From positions 682,001 through 746,000 of the forward strand of contig NW_026516203.1 of assembly GCF_025602895.1 (NCBI RefSeq): 64,000 nt of DNA, read 5' to 3'. Shown here piece by piece: positions 21,923 to 32,575 of the stretch (within the stretch, counting starts at the first letter, position 1; each line of letters begins with the position of its first letter). The position numbers and the translations under genes were made by a program. Origin of the DNA: Polychytrium aggregatum (lineage: Eukaryota; Chytridiomycota; Chytridiomycetes; Polychytriales). Below the pieces are notes generated by a model. It was not told the origin of the DNA, searched no databases, and saw only the letters and a list, made by a program, of their open reading frames with translations.

Positions 21923-23266
21923 CGCTCACATATCAACAGCAGGTTTGCGGGCACGCATCCTTCGGCGCTTGCCCGTTTGGCAGGCCCCTCCGGAACGCGT
22001 GATATCTGTGCGCTTGAAACAAGCGCACTTTATCCCCGGGCCGTCCAAACAAGGCGATCACCCACCGAACAATCAACGTTTGACTCTCCGGCATGATCGT
22101 GGTTCTGGAGAAAGAGCGGGCCCCGGCCGGGCAACGGATGAGCCGACGATGCAGACGCCCGCGTGCCCAACAAGCATGCTGATGGGGGCTCTCCAGGACC
22201 ACAGCGATCGAAGATCAAGCCCAGACGAGAGGAGGGGGCCGCAGCCTCAGCGCACTCCCACCAAGACACGCCCGAGAAAGCGATGCTGCGTACCTTTTCT
22301 GCCTAAAAAAGTGTTAGTCAATCGTCCACTCGTGCGGAAGAGGCCCGGTGGATCTGGACTCTTCTCCACGCCGAACTGCGATGCTCGATGGTCCGCTAGC
22401 AACGATCGCAGAGACTTGGGAAAGATGGGACCAGGCCCAAAACAGAGCTGTGGCGACAATAAGCAGAAGCTGATATTCGCCCGATCACCGCCGAGGCCGG
22501 AGAGAAGAGCAGCGGATGCAAGTGTCAGCCGGATTCCGCTTGCAAGATCCCTCCCGAGACGATCGGCTGGGATGATCACAGCAGGCGGCGAGATGTGTGC
22601 ACGGACGAGGCGCTACGTTACCACCGGCGAGGAACAGCGACGACTCGACCCGACGATCAGGCTCGCTGCTTGGGAGGAAAGGATCGGGATGGAGAAACAA
22701 ATGTCTGGGCGAGGGCAGCTGTTGCCGAACAAAGCGCCCGCTCAAACGCCAGAGCCCCTGCAGGTGTCCGTCGCCTGTGCAAACAGCTGCAGTGACCCGG
22801 CATCGATGGGTCGCTGTGGCTGCTCGTGCAACAGACCGACCCTGGCCAGGAGTGACCGGGGCAGAGCGATCAAGCCATAACGGGAAGTGATTGCCCATGG
22901 CCGACAGGCGGCTGGCCAGGACGGGGTCACCGGCGCCTGGGTCGGGCAGAACCGGTGCCTGGGCACTGCCACAGAGCCTGTGGCGCTGACGCGGACCAGC
23001 AAGCGCCGCCCTCCGCCTCCGCCCTCCGCCCTCCGCCCGACCGACACCCCGCGGTTCCGCCGACGGGACCCATGGCCGACTGGCCGATAGGAGAGAGGAC
23101 GGACGGGGCCGTGCGTCGATGGCATATTGCATGGTCGTGAGGCACATCGCTGAGCCAGCCAGGAAGATCGTCCGTGGAGATCTGCCTGAGAGATCGGGCT
23201 CCGTTCCTTCCCTGGATGAGGTGTATTTGCTATGAAGTCTGGATCCGATCAGATCAGGGAAACGGC

Positions 23267-23308
23267 GAGCCAAGAGCCAAGAGCCAAGAACCAAAAGCCA
23301 AGAGCCAA
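23267..23308 (+). repeat. 6 x 7-bp tandem repeat (GAGCCAA)
   Basis: Six heptamers, four perfect and two with single changes, start 11 bases beyond the stop codon of the RUS-family gene and so lie in its likely 3' UTR. Confidence 0.85.
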
Positions 23309-23318
23309 GTGGCATAGC

Positions 23319-26001
23319 TCAGTCCTTCTTGGTCAGCTTCCATCTGGAGCGCCAGCCGTTGTCGTTAAAGTAGAGCTTCCGGTCAACATCCCACTTGGTT
23401 GCGAGGCTTTGATAGAACGGCTCAAAGTGGCTCTGGATGTACTGGCGCGCAGCGACGGCATCTGGCAGCTCCAGCTGGACCCAGGCCAGGCCGCAGAAGA
23501 AGGCCTCGATGCAGTCTTTGACCTCGCAGCCGTCGTGGAGGGCGACAGCCACCCCAGACGGAGTCCGGGCGGCCATGTACTTTTTTCCCTCCCAGGCTGC
23601 AGCAAGCTCCGCAAGCAGCTTGGCGTCGCTTGACTCTGCGAAAGCAACGCGCAGAATCATCAGTATCTGAGTGCCCGCACGCGGAGAGCCGCCTGGCTGA
23701 CGCACATGAAATCGACTCGCTTGACGAGCACAGCGCCAGGCTACCGACCCGCCATTTTCCGAGCCGGCAGCCAAACTCCCGCTAAAATAGTCAGCAAATC
23801 TCAAAGCAGCTCCGCCGGATTACCATTGGGCGCCTGCAGACGGGCCTGGGTCGCCAGATGCTCGAGCGAGATGCCCATCTCGACAGGAATCGACGGCAGG
23901 GTCAAGATCGACTCGAGAGGGGCGACCTGGCTGGGAGTCATCATCTCCGCGCCCTTGCTGGAGAGATAGCTCTTGATGACAATCTGCATCCTGTCCGCTG
24001 TGAGGTTTGAGAAAACAACGCTACGCACACCGCTAGAGAGAGGGAGAAAAGTGCAAACAAGGCATTGGCAGGTGAGAACTGCATGCGACGAAGGCGCGAC
24101 TGAGTTCGATAGCGACTCAATTTTGCAAGCTCGCTGGCACAGACGAGACCCACATGTAGTTGAAGACCAGGTGGAGCACGCTAAAGAAGATCTAGAGAGA
24201 GTTGAACGGCGAGCAGTTAACTTCGTGCACGCCATGAATCTCCAACCAGTGCCGAAGGCGGCTGCTCGGCATCACAGCGGCTATCCAGCATCATGATGCA
24301 TATGGGACGGCCCGTACAAACAGCCCCCAAATCCAGGCCGCATCTTCGTGTGCCATGCGGATGATCAGCGTTCCAAAGATCATGGCAATCAGGTTGATCA
24401 GTGTCGACTGGCTGTAGACCAAGCAAAACAGCAGTCGTGAGCTGGTATGCTGCACACCCACTTTCAATCCGCCACCATGTATCCCGGACGCTCTCGTAGC
24501 TCAGCCGTGCATGAGGTCATCGCGCGCAAACCTCTGCTCCTTGGCATGGATGTCGCCAAGGTTTTCCTCCAGGGCAAAATGCTGATAGATCGAGGACTTT
24601 GTGGATCCGGCCGTCACGCCACAAATAGCACGGAGGACCGAGGCACAGCAGGCCGTGAAGACAAAGTACTTGCGCGGCAGGTTGGGGGCAAGAATGTCCA
24701 GGAAGATGGCGGCATCGAAGAAGACGTCGGCAGAGTACCTGATGATCCGCACATGCAATTGGTTGGATTGCTATCTATCAAGGGTGGAGGCGCACATACG
24801 CGACAGCCGATGAAGCACGACCGGTCCAGCAGCAGACCGAGACGGAAACTGGCATCGCTTGCCGCACGGCTCGTCCTGCTTACCTCCACACTTTGATATG
24901 CTCATCCATGTGGCTGCCGAATCCGTAAGTAAACAGAATCTGGCCCAGCATACCACTCCCGTCCTGGAGCACGGTCGTGATCGTGGCGGCGGCGGCAGTT
25001 GCGGTAGCATCCCTGGCCATGTACGAATAGCGGCGTAAGCGGCAACAGACGTGCGAGAGGAAGTACGCTACGGCGAGAATCGCCCAGATATCGCAAAGCA
25101 ATCTGCAGTCACTTACCCAACTCCAAAGGTCTTGAAGGTCGACTGCGAGACGGAATGGATTATGAGCGCAAGCTGCACATCCTCAAGCTGAAGAGCGCGA
25201 CGATCCGGTCCGAGGAGTTCGGACGGCCCTCAAGGCCTCGGTGGTTGGATAGACTTTGATGAGTCGAGCGAGTTGGACGTCGGAATCGCTCACCTGTGTG
25301 CCCAGGAGGCCTGCACAGGGGTTGGACAAGTTCAGAGTGAGAATGGAAATCGAGCCCGTCCCGCTTTCTGCCCATATGACGCCGCATCGGTCGTGCCCGC
25401 ATCTGTCGTATTCGCATCGGCCGTGCCCGCCACCTACCAGTAATCTTTGAACAAAAGTTCTGAAGAATGTTGCATATCTGATATGAATTGCATTCGTTAG
25501 CGGCAGGATGCATTCGTCAGATGGCCAAGACAGCTCCAACTGGATGTGACCAGGAGCAAAGGGCGATGGGATGAAGCACCTGATATGGGGCGTAGTCTGT
25601 TGGTGGGAAATGATCGAGCGACGGAGGCGTTAGGAATTCACCGATGCATATGCAGTCCTGCACCCAGCAGCAATGCTTGACGGCCATGTACCTTCCGAAA
25701 CCGAGCGGGGATAGTTTGCTGGAAGAAAAGTGACGGCGGAGAACCGCCAAAGCGACTTTTGGAGGCTGGCCAGTGGCGATGAGGTCGTGCCGGCGTTGAC
25801 GACCCAGACGCCGGATTCGGCCAGGACATGGCGGTTGTCGCCGTGGTGGGACTCCATATCCGCAGGATCAATGGGGACGACGGACGAACCTGGAGCAGGA
25901 CCACGGCCGGGGTTTGGCTGGTCTGGGAGGGCGGGCTTGGCGCTCGCCTGTCGCCAGGGAGATGGCGCAGCCATGCACGGCAGACGCGTCCCGCCAATCA
26001 T
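23319..26001 (-). CDS. RUS family (DUF647) membrane protein
   Basis: RUS1/RUSF1-type proteins are conserved in plants, animals and fungi; their biochemical role is poorly known. The gene is split by many introns. Recognisable blocks in order on the minus strand: an N-terminal part with FLPANYP and SVSE, then DYAPYQ; a core with GLLGTQ; DGSGMLGQILFTY; an helix DAAIFLDILAP followed by ACCASVLRAICGVTAGSTKSS; then HFALEENLGDIHAKE. Further on come LINLIAMIFGTLIIRMAHED, FNYM, and a C-terminal part ending NDNGWRSRWKLTKKD. These match the family pattern DG.GM..rIlf / D.a..ld...P / GvagG.tra...qh.ar..n..D..AK. The ATG at 26001 is the likeliest start, but the first exons are not firmly fixed. The gene is head-to-head with TPX2. 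Confidence 0.85.
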
Positions 26002-26558
26002 GTCCAGCCGGGCGTGGTTCAAACGCAACGCGACAAAGGCAGCATCCAGACAGCAGAGAGCAGCACCCAGACAGCAGACGGCCGTCGAGTTGCAATTGAA
26101 CTACAATCCTGGATTGCAGTTGTTTGCGGGGCAGCCGCGTAGATGGCGGCGAGGAGCCTCGACCGTGGTCCGCCTTGGACGAGTATAGCGTCGGCCGGCC
26201 GCCAGATCCGACTTATGAGCCAGGGCGGTGAAGACAGCAGGCAGACATGCTTTCGGGATGCATGAAGCAGCCCGTGTTTCTCTCCAGAGGCTGCATTTTG
26301 CAGGCGGGCGAAGCTGTGTCGATCCAAACGGCACTCTCGTCTCGCTCTCGTCTCGCTCTCGGCACGCTCTCGGCACGCTCTCGGCACGCTCTCGCCTCGC
26401 TCCAATATTGCCTTTTTGGGCCCGGCCCTCCCGGCTTTGGCTTCCCAGCACCGATCTTGGTCTCGCCCAGCGCATTCTTGGCCGCCCTGCCAACCTCGAG
26501 AACCGCCATCACCACCCCGCTCCACACCGCCGAACCGAAGCCAACCCCAGCCGCACCA
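26002..26558. promoter_or_regulatory. Divergent RUS/TPX2 intergenic region
   Basis: This 557-bp region lies between two head-to-head genes and should hold both promoters. It contains an 11-bp minisatellite (26334-26399). If TPX2 has an upstream first exon, part of this stretch would be transcribed. Confidence 0.5.
26334..26399 (+). repeat. 6 x 11-bp minisatellite
   Basis: Six 11-bp units: two CTCTCGTCTCG, three CTCTCGGCACG and one CTCTCGCCTCG. The array lies about 160 bp before the proposed TPX2 start. Confidence 0.9.
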
Positions 26559-29500
26559 ATGGGCCACCCGCTCAAGACAAAGAACCTCGAGTCTCCTCGG
26601 AGGCTCTCCAGTTTCCGAAAGGAGTCGCTGACCCCGCGCGCCAGCAAGCGCACTGCTGCCCCGCCGGTGCCGTCGTCCCTGAAGGAAAACCCACTCTCCT
26701 GGACTGATCTGGAGCCTCTCAATGGTCTCGACGATGACCTCGCCTCTGGCTTCGCTGAAGGTGGATGTTTTCTCCATCTCCACCACCAGTCGTGTCCGTG
26801 TCGCCAGCAGTTGCATCATGCTGACATGCTCCCCATTTCCTGTCAATCTCGACAGACTCGTCGCTGCTTACTCCCAAAGCCTCTGCGCATCGGGCAACGG
26901 CCCATCCGGAGCCAGGCTCTGCTGGTCGCGATCAACAAGAGCCCTCTCGTGCTGAACATGCCGTGGCACTGAAGGTCGAGCAGGCCTTCGTGACCGCCGA
27001 GATCACTCAATGGAATGTCGGAGGCGGACACGAGACAGCGTATTTCGAATATGATGGTGTCAGGTAGGTGTCTTATATCGGAGGGACACCGCACCGTGGC
27101 AGCCACGTTGTGGATCGCAGAAGAAACATTCTCGTCGCATGGCTGACCGATAAACCGGTTGTATTCGCTCGGCAACGACTCGGTCGCGCGCCAGCTCCAC
27201 CGAAGTTGCGGTATCAAGTAGCGGTGCGGATTCGGCAGAGTCGGCCGGTACTCTTTCGGCTGCAGAACCATCAGACTCGGCCGGCAGCCCCTCGACCGAG
27301 TCCGACGCACTGGCCAATTCAAACTCCAATGCAAACTGGGAGCGAGAGGCGCCGACAAGCGCTGTTGTGGATGTCGATCAGGCGGATTCGCACCCCGGCA
27401 GCCTGGACAGCGCAAAGACGCCCGCAGATGAGGTATACGAAATCAGGCGATCTTCGGGCTCGTGGTCCGTCGAAAACAAGTCGGCGACCTTCCAGCTGTC
27501 CCAGAAGCCCCGACGCAACACTACATTTAGTGCTGCGGGTAGCAAGGCGCAAGATGCTCGAAAGAAAGTCAAGACAGGCGGTGTTCAGGTACGCTGTGGG
27601 CCGTTGACTTTGGACCGCGATGCATTCAAGCCGCAACCTGCTAACATTGCAATCGATGCCAATCGATGCGCCATCCTGCAGAAAAAGTCCCTCAAGAAGC
27701 GGCCGACGGACCTGACTATTCCCAAACCCTTTTCCTTTGCCACCAATCTCGAGAAATTCGGCAACAACGTGAGCACAGCAACGGCGCATTCGCCATACAA
27801 GTCTCTCGCTGCTCGCATCAAGGAATACGAAGCAAAGACGCCCGAGCGTTTCCGGGTCAAGCCCACTGCAGCGCCAAAGTTCAAACAGGTGGGTCTTGGC
27901 GTCTACAGCTCCTGAGAGCCGCTCTACTCCGCATGACAGCCGCTCTTGCATCCTTTGCGTAATGCTGTAACGGCCCTTTGACTGACTCGAGGCTATCTTC
28001 AGCTGGCCATGACTATTCCACAGTCTCCATTCCTGCGAACTAAAGTGCGAAACAAGCCTGTTACGTAAGTATCCGTGGCACCGGTGTCACTGACCCTCGT
28101 ATTTCCGCGCCCAGAGGAACTCGGCTGATGATCCTGACGGCATACAGGGTCTTTACGTCCGAACAACTTGAACTTGCCGAGCTGGAGAAGCATCAGCCAT
28201 TCAAAGCCCGTCCCGCGGATCCCAAGGTAGACGCGATGCGGTAATGCGAGGCAGAGGGGGAGCCACGACCGATACTTGCCGCGGCATGCCTAACGCACCG
28301 ACATGATAGGTCCTCAAGGGAGGTCCTCAGGGCGTGCCAAAGGCCCCGCGGTTCGAGATCACAGTACCACAGTCCCCGGCCATCACCAAACCCAAGCCTC
28401 TTCCGGATGCTCCACCATCGCCTCCTCGCATCATCAAAGCCAACCCGATTCGCCACTTTCCGAATGTCGAGGTCAAGCACGAGTCTCGCAAGATCGTCCC
28501 TTCCGACTTTGAACTGCCTGGGGAGAAAATCAGCGAGCGCAAGGTGATGCAGTTCTTGCGAGAGGCGCGAAAGAAGATGCAGGATCTTGAAAAGTCGCGC
28601 AATTTCAAGGCTCAGCCCTTGCGCATCGTCTCCCCAAAGGTGGGTCTGCTATCTAGGCTCGGGCGCCACACAGCAGACGAACTGTTGCAGCCGCAGCATG
28701 TCGCCAACCCAACTGGGCCGCCGCGGCCTCGCCTTCGCTTGCTCACCACTCCGTTGTCCTGCCGTACCCAGGGCTTTTGCCCACCCGCAGTTCCAAAGAT
28801 CACCGAGCCTGAGCCGTTTCAATTGGAGACAGACCTGCGGCACGATATCCACTCCAAACGGCTGGAGGAAAAGACCAGGAGACAGATCGAAGATGAGGAA
28901 CGACAGCGACAGTTCCAGGCCCAGCCACTTCCGGATGGCGATGCGTTCATCCCCAAGAGATCAAACAAGCCCCTGACCATCAGCGAAAACGTCACGCTGC
29001 ACAGCGAGATTCGCGCCGTCGATCGGCATGTATTTGACGAGCAGATCGAGGCCAAGATACGCGAAGACGAGCTGGCGAAGGAGCTCAAGAAGCTCCAAGA
29101 GGAGGTGAGTCGATGCGCTGTCGAAGGTGGGGGGGGGGCGAGCAGTCCATCGGGCGCGAGGGAAGCAGCGGTCTGCTCCCGGCCTCTCCAACTAGAGCAG
29201 CATATCCGCCCATGGCGGTCCCCACAGCTGGCGGGGCTCAGTGGTCGGGTTGCTTTAGTGCATCGTGGGTTCTTGCGAATGGTCTTTGCTCATTCCTGCT
29301 CTGTCCGCGGTATGGATGCTGTCGGCCCACCGCCATTGCTGTTGACACGGACAAAATCTTCCTCTAGGCCAAGATTGCCGAGGAGGTGAAGCAAGCGCGC
29401 CGAAAGATGGTGCATGTTGCCCAACCCATCCACCACTACTCCAGCATCGCCATCCAGCCCTCGTCCAGGAAACTGACCGAGCCCCAGTCGCCCATGATTG

Positions 29501-29559
29501 GCGAGAAGCGAAAGCTCAAGCAGCAGCTTGGCAAAAGCTCGCTCCGACGAGCATCGTGA
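26559..29559 (+). CDS. TPX2: TPX2-like spindle assembly factor
   Basis: TPX2 binds microtubules, is released from importin by Ran-GTP, and in animals activates Aurora A. The C-terminal half is clear: the blocks HLTIPKPFSFATNLE-like (TIPKPFSFATNLEKFG), PFKARPADPK, KAPRFEITVPQSPA, EPEPFQLETDLRHDIHSKRLEEK, FQAQPLPDGDAFIPKRSNKPLT, and a coiled coil KIREDELAKELKKLQEE match the repeated KPF..../FKA.P./LT.P..F.L...R elements of TPX2. The tail ends KLKQQLGKSSLRRAS. The gene has many small exons; introns at about 27589-27890, 28020-28060, 28225-28310, 28640-28790 and 29104-29367 are evident. The start at 26559 (MGHPLKTKNLESP) is the first suitable ATG in a Ser/Pro/Lys-rich frame; the N-terminal exons between 26700 and 27250 are uncertain. 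A classical Aurora-binding motif was not recognised there. Confidence 0.8.
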
Positions 29560-29895
29560 GGCAATGTGTGTTGCCAGGATGCCCCTAGGACATCCCAGGC
29601 GGTGCGTGGCTGGCCATCCCGGTGCGCTCTCGTTTGTATATGCTTTCTAATAGATCCCATGCAAGCCACCACCACCACAGAGAGACATCGGACCGAGCAG
29701 TGTCTGTATTCTCAGGACTTCTGGGTCGAATGAGCGACCGCCCAGGTCACGGCCGACCTGGCTGGAGAGACCCGCAGATCGCCGGATCGGATGGAGTGGT
29801 ACGAGTCCACTGGCGATGTGACCTGTGTGAAATCGGATTGGAGGGGGACAATCTCATTCACCCAGCTCGGGCAGCCATCAACGTCCGGATAAAGC
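29560..29895. other. Convergent 3' intergenic region, TPX2/LANCL
   Basis: This is 336 bp between two converging stop codons. No gene or RNA seen. Confidence 0.55.
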
Positions 29896-32139
29896 CTAGT
29901 CGGTGAATCCCGGAAAGCCACCCCTCACTGGAGCCTGCGTGGCGTCAGTAGCATCTTGATCAAAATTCCAGTACGCCAGCTCCGAAAGCAGCCAGACGAG
30001 ACCCGCACGGCCTTCCATCAGACCACCATGCGTGCTTGTCTCAGATGGGTGCTCCAGCGCCGCCGAGGCGAACTTGGTGGCGCGATACCAAAACCTGATA
30101 TCGTTGGTGATGCGCAGAAGAGTCAAGAACAGCATGGCGTTGCCGGAGATGCCGTGGCAGAGACTCACGCCCTTCCGCAGGAGGCCGCGGTGCCAGACGA
30201 CGTCCGAGGCGCCTTTAGCCTCGGCCAGATACGAGTCGTCCATGAGCAACTCGTAGGCCTTGGCAAAGCAGAGGCCGACACCTGACGAACATGGATTGGT
30301 CGCTGTGAGTTGGTGGCCATGGCGGCTATCGCATGTGCAACAGGCAGTCGGCAAATCCTCGACAGGGTGGGTTGAACAGCATGCCTAATTCGAAAGCTGC
30401 TGGATCACTCTTGAACCCGAACTCACAACACCAAGCACCTTCCCGCCCGACCCAACCCGACCTCACGGGTCCGGGCCGCCGCTCGTTCGTACCTGCAGCG
30501 CCATGGCAGAATTGCACCAACTCGACCGACTCGGCCAGCTGAGGCGAATTGTGGAGCGTCTCGTCGACACGAACGGTATAATTGCCGTTGGTGACCTTGC
30601 GGGACTTGAGGAACTCGAGGGCGCCCAGCAGACACGATTCGTTCTCGTCGCTGCTGGCCAGATCGGGGCAGTCCATGAGAACCGCCAAGACGCCGGCAAG
30701 GCCGTGGGCCGCGCCAATGTACCGCTCGAGATACCACGAAAACACCAGCGGGCTACCGCAGGTCGACATGTAACTGACTGCGTTACGGTCCGCGGGCTTG
30801 GTGAACTTGCGCTGGCTTCCCTTCTGGCCGTCTTGTATGATCTGGTCAAAGATGGCCTCGATCAAATCGTCGGTGATGTGGGTCGATGCTCGCTCTCTCA
30901 GGAATCGACGCACAAGTAGCAAGGCGTGCAAGTATCTGCTCGAACGTATTAGAGGGGCGGGGCGACGTGTGAGTCTATTGGCCACCTCGGTGAGTCTGTC
31001 CAAGCATCTTTATCACCTCCGGGTCACTCCCGGGTCACTCCCGGGTCTCGAGGCTGCGCAAGCAAAAATACAGCCCTGCAAACGTGCGAGTCCTTCGGTG
31101 GCTCAGGTAGCTGCTGAGCCTTGGAACGTACCCGGGACGTCCGTAGAAGAGCTCTTGCGGCGCCGTGGGTTTCAAACAGCGATCCTGGAGCCCGACAAGC
31201 CTGTCGAGAAAGACCTTGGTTGTGGACTCGTCGCCGAGGGTATGATACACTGGTGCGCCGACAAAAGAAGATCTGCATCAGCTCATTGCTTTGATCGTAT
31301 CAGCTTCGGATAGCAGCCGTCGCGCTCCGGCATGCTCCTTACCGATGCTCGCAATCGCCCAGACACTGACTTCCCCTTGGATGATGCCGCACTCAAGGCG
31401 GTTGACGCCAAGCCGCTTCATTTCCTCGACATACAGCTCGCAGCCTCGCACGGCCGATTCAGCAAAGTGGCGGGACCAGTCGAGGACGCTCTTGTGCCGC
31501 ACCTGGATGCCCGAATCCAAATAGTGGAGATGGAGAAACAGATATGCGATTCCAATCGACCCTGTGGTTCCGAGCGCAGACAAGCGCAGGGATAAATGGC
31601 CAGCAGGAGTCAAGGAGACAGAAAGTCCGGTTTAGCCAACGTTCGACAGACACGGACAGCGCAAGCAGATCTGTTCTCGAAGACCCAAATCCGATGTTGG
31701 CGCAGATATCGGGCGCATCGGCCATCGGATCATCGGTGAAGTTGCCGAAATCGCCGAGGCGCCGAGACTCACCATGGTAAAAGTCGTAGGAGCGGTGGTC
31801 TGGTGCGCTGGCATTGGCTTGGTCTACCAGTGCTGCGAGCTCTGCTGAAAGTAGTGAGCGCCAGTGCAGCTTCTGGCTCTCGAGCGCCGCGGGGCCAGCA
31901 TCGGCCAGGTGCTTGACGTCCTGTTCCTCGTTGGCGACCCACTTGTTCTCAAGGTGCCGAATCGGCGCGGTTTCTTCGGGGGCGCTGGAAATCTCGTCCG
32001 GAATGCCGGCGGTCTCTTCGGGGGCCCCGTCCTCGGCTGATTCTCCGTCCATGGGGTCGTCTTCCGGGGTCTCCTCGTTGTCCTCGGGGTCGGCGTCGTT
32101 GGAGAATTCTGGATCGGCACTGTCGTGATGCTTCTCCAT
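29896..32139 (-). CDS. LanC-like protein (LANCL family)
   Basis: Eukaryotic LanC-like proteins are alpha/alpha-barrel zinc proteins; animal members join glutathione to dehydroamino-acid residues in damaged proteins. Blocks in order: an acidic, Glu/Asp/Ala-rich N-terminus starting MEKHHDSADPEF (the ATG at 32139); GTTGSIGIAYLFLHL; ELFYGRPG, joined across an intron by a split Gly codon to YLHALLLVRRFL; YIGAAHGLAGVLAVL; VELVQFCHGAAG; and LLRKGVSLCHGISGNAMLFL, then GLMEGRAGLVWLLSEL near the end. The Cys of QFCHG and the Cys-His of SLCHG are the three zinc ligands of the family, so the protein should be active. The N-terminal acidic extension of about 60 residues is longer than in animal members. 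The frame is open further upstream to 32415, but that part is less protein-like. Confidence 0.9.
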
Positions 32140-32575
32140 TGCGGTGGCGGCGGCGGGTAGGCTGCGGGAAAGGCTTGTGCTGGATGAGTTGGCTGGACTC
32201 GGCGGGCTGGGCGGGCTCGGCTGGGTGAACAGATGCCGCTGGAGATTGCCGAGCGATATGAAAATTTTTTTGAATGTCCCGCAGAACGCGATCGCAGCGG
32301 AAACGGATCGGAGCCAGACATCGTGGTCATGTGAGCGGCCACGGCTGCGCCACAGCATCTCCAACCTGCCACACCTCAGACCGGATACTTCCCAGCGACA
32401 CTCCGGTGACTGCAATTGCGTCCGGTTTTATTCTGAACATGCTGTGCACGGATGGGTCTCATGAGCAAGCCCGCACTCCACTCAAGGGCCGGAGCTTGCC
32501 CAACTTTGCCGGCCGTGGCTGACGATCGCGCTGGTACCGATACGATCGCACCCCTCAAACATCCGTGCTTCGGCG
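32140..32575. promoter_or_regulatory. Intergenic region, GID7 3' end to LANCL start
   Basis: This 436-bp region lies between two tandem minus-strand genes and should contain the GID7 3' UTR and the LANCL promoter. Nothing else recognised. Confidence 0.5.

Larger units (their letters stand above)
21743..23318. other. 1.6-kb intergenic region without a recognised gene
   Basis: This is the longest gene-free stretch here, upstream of the cyclin start and downstream of the RUS gene stop. Long open frames exist on both strands (for example 21546-22880 plus, 22485-23315 minus), but they are Arg/Pro/Ala-rich, carry no motif and look like GC-driven chance frames. It contains four CACCCGA units (21895-21922), a CCTCCGC-type tract (about 23010-23040) and six GAGCCAA units (23267-23308). 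It presumably holds the cyclin promoter. A lineage-specific gene cannot be excluded. Confidence 0.5.

Noticed and set aside
21546-22880. 444-aa plus-strand frame in the gap upstream of the cyclin
   Set aside because: It is Arg/Pro/Ala-rich without any motif or splice support, and partly overlaps cyclin coding sequence in antisense.
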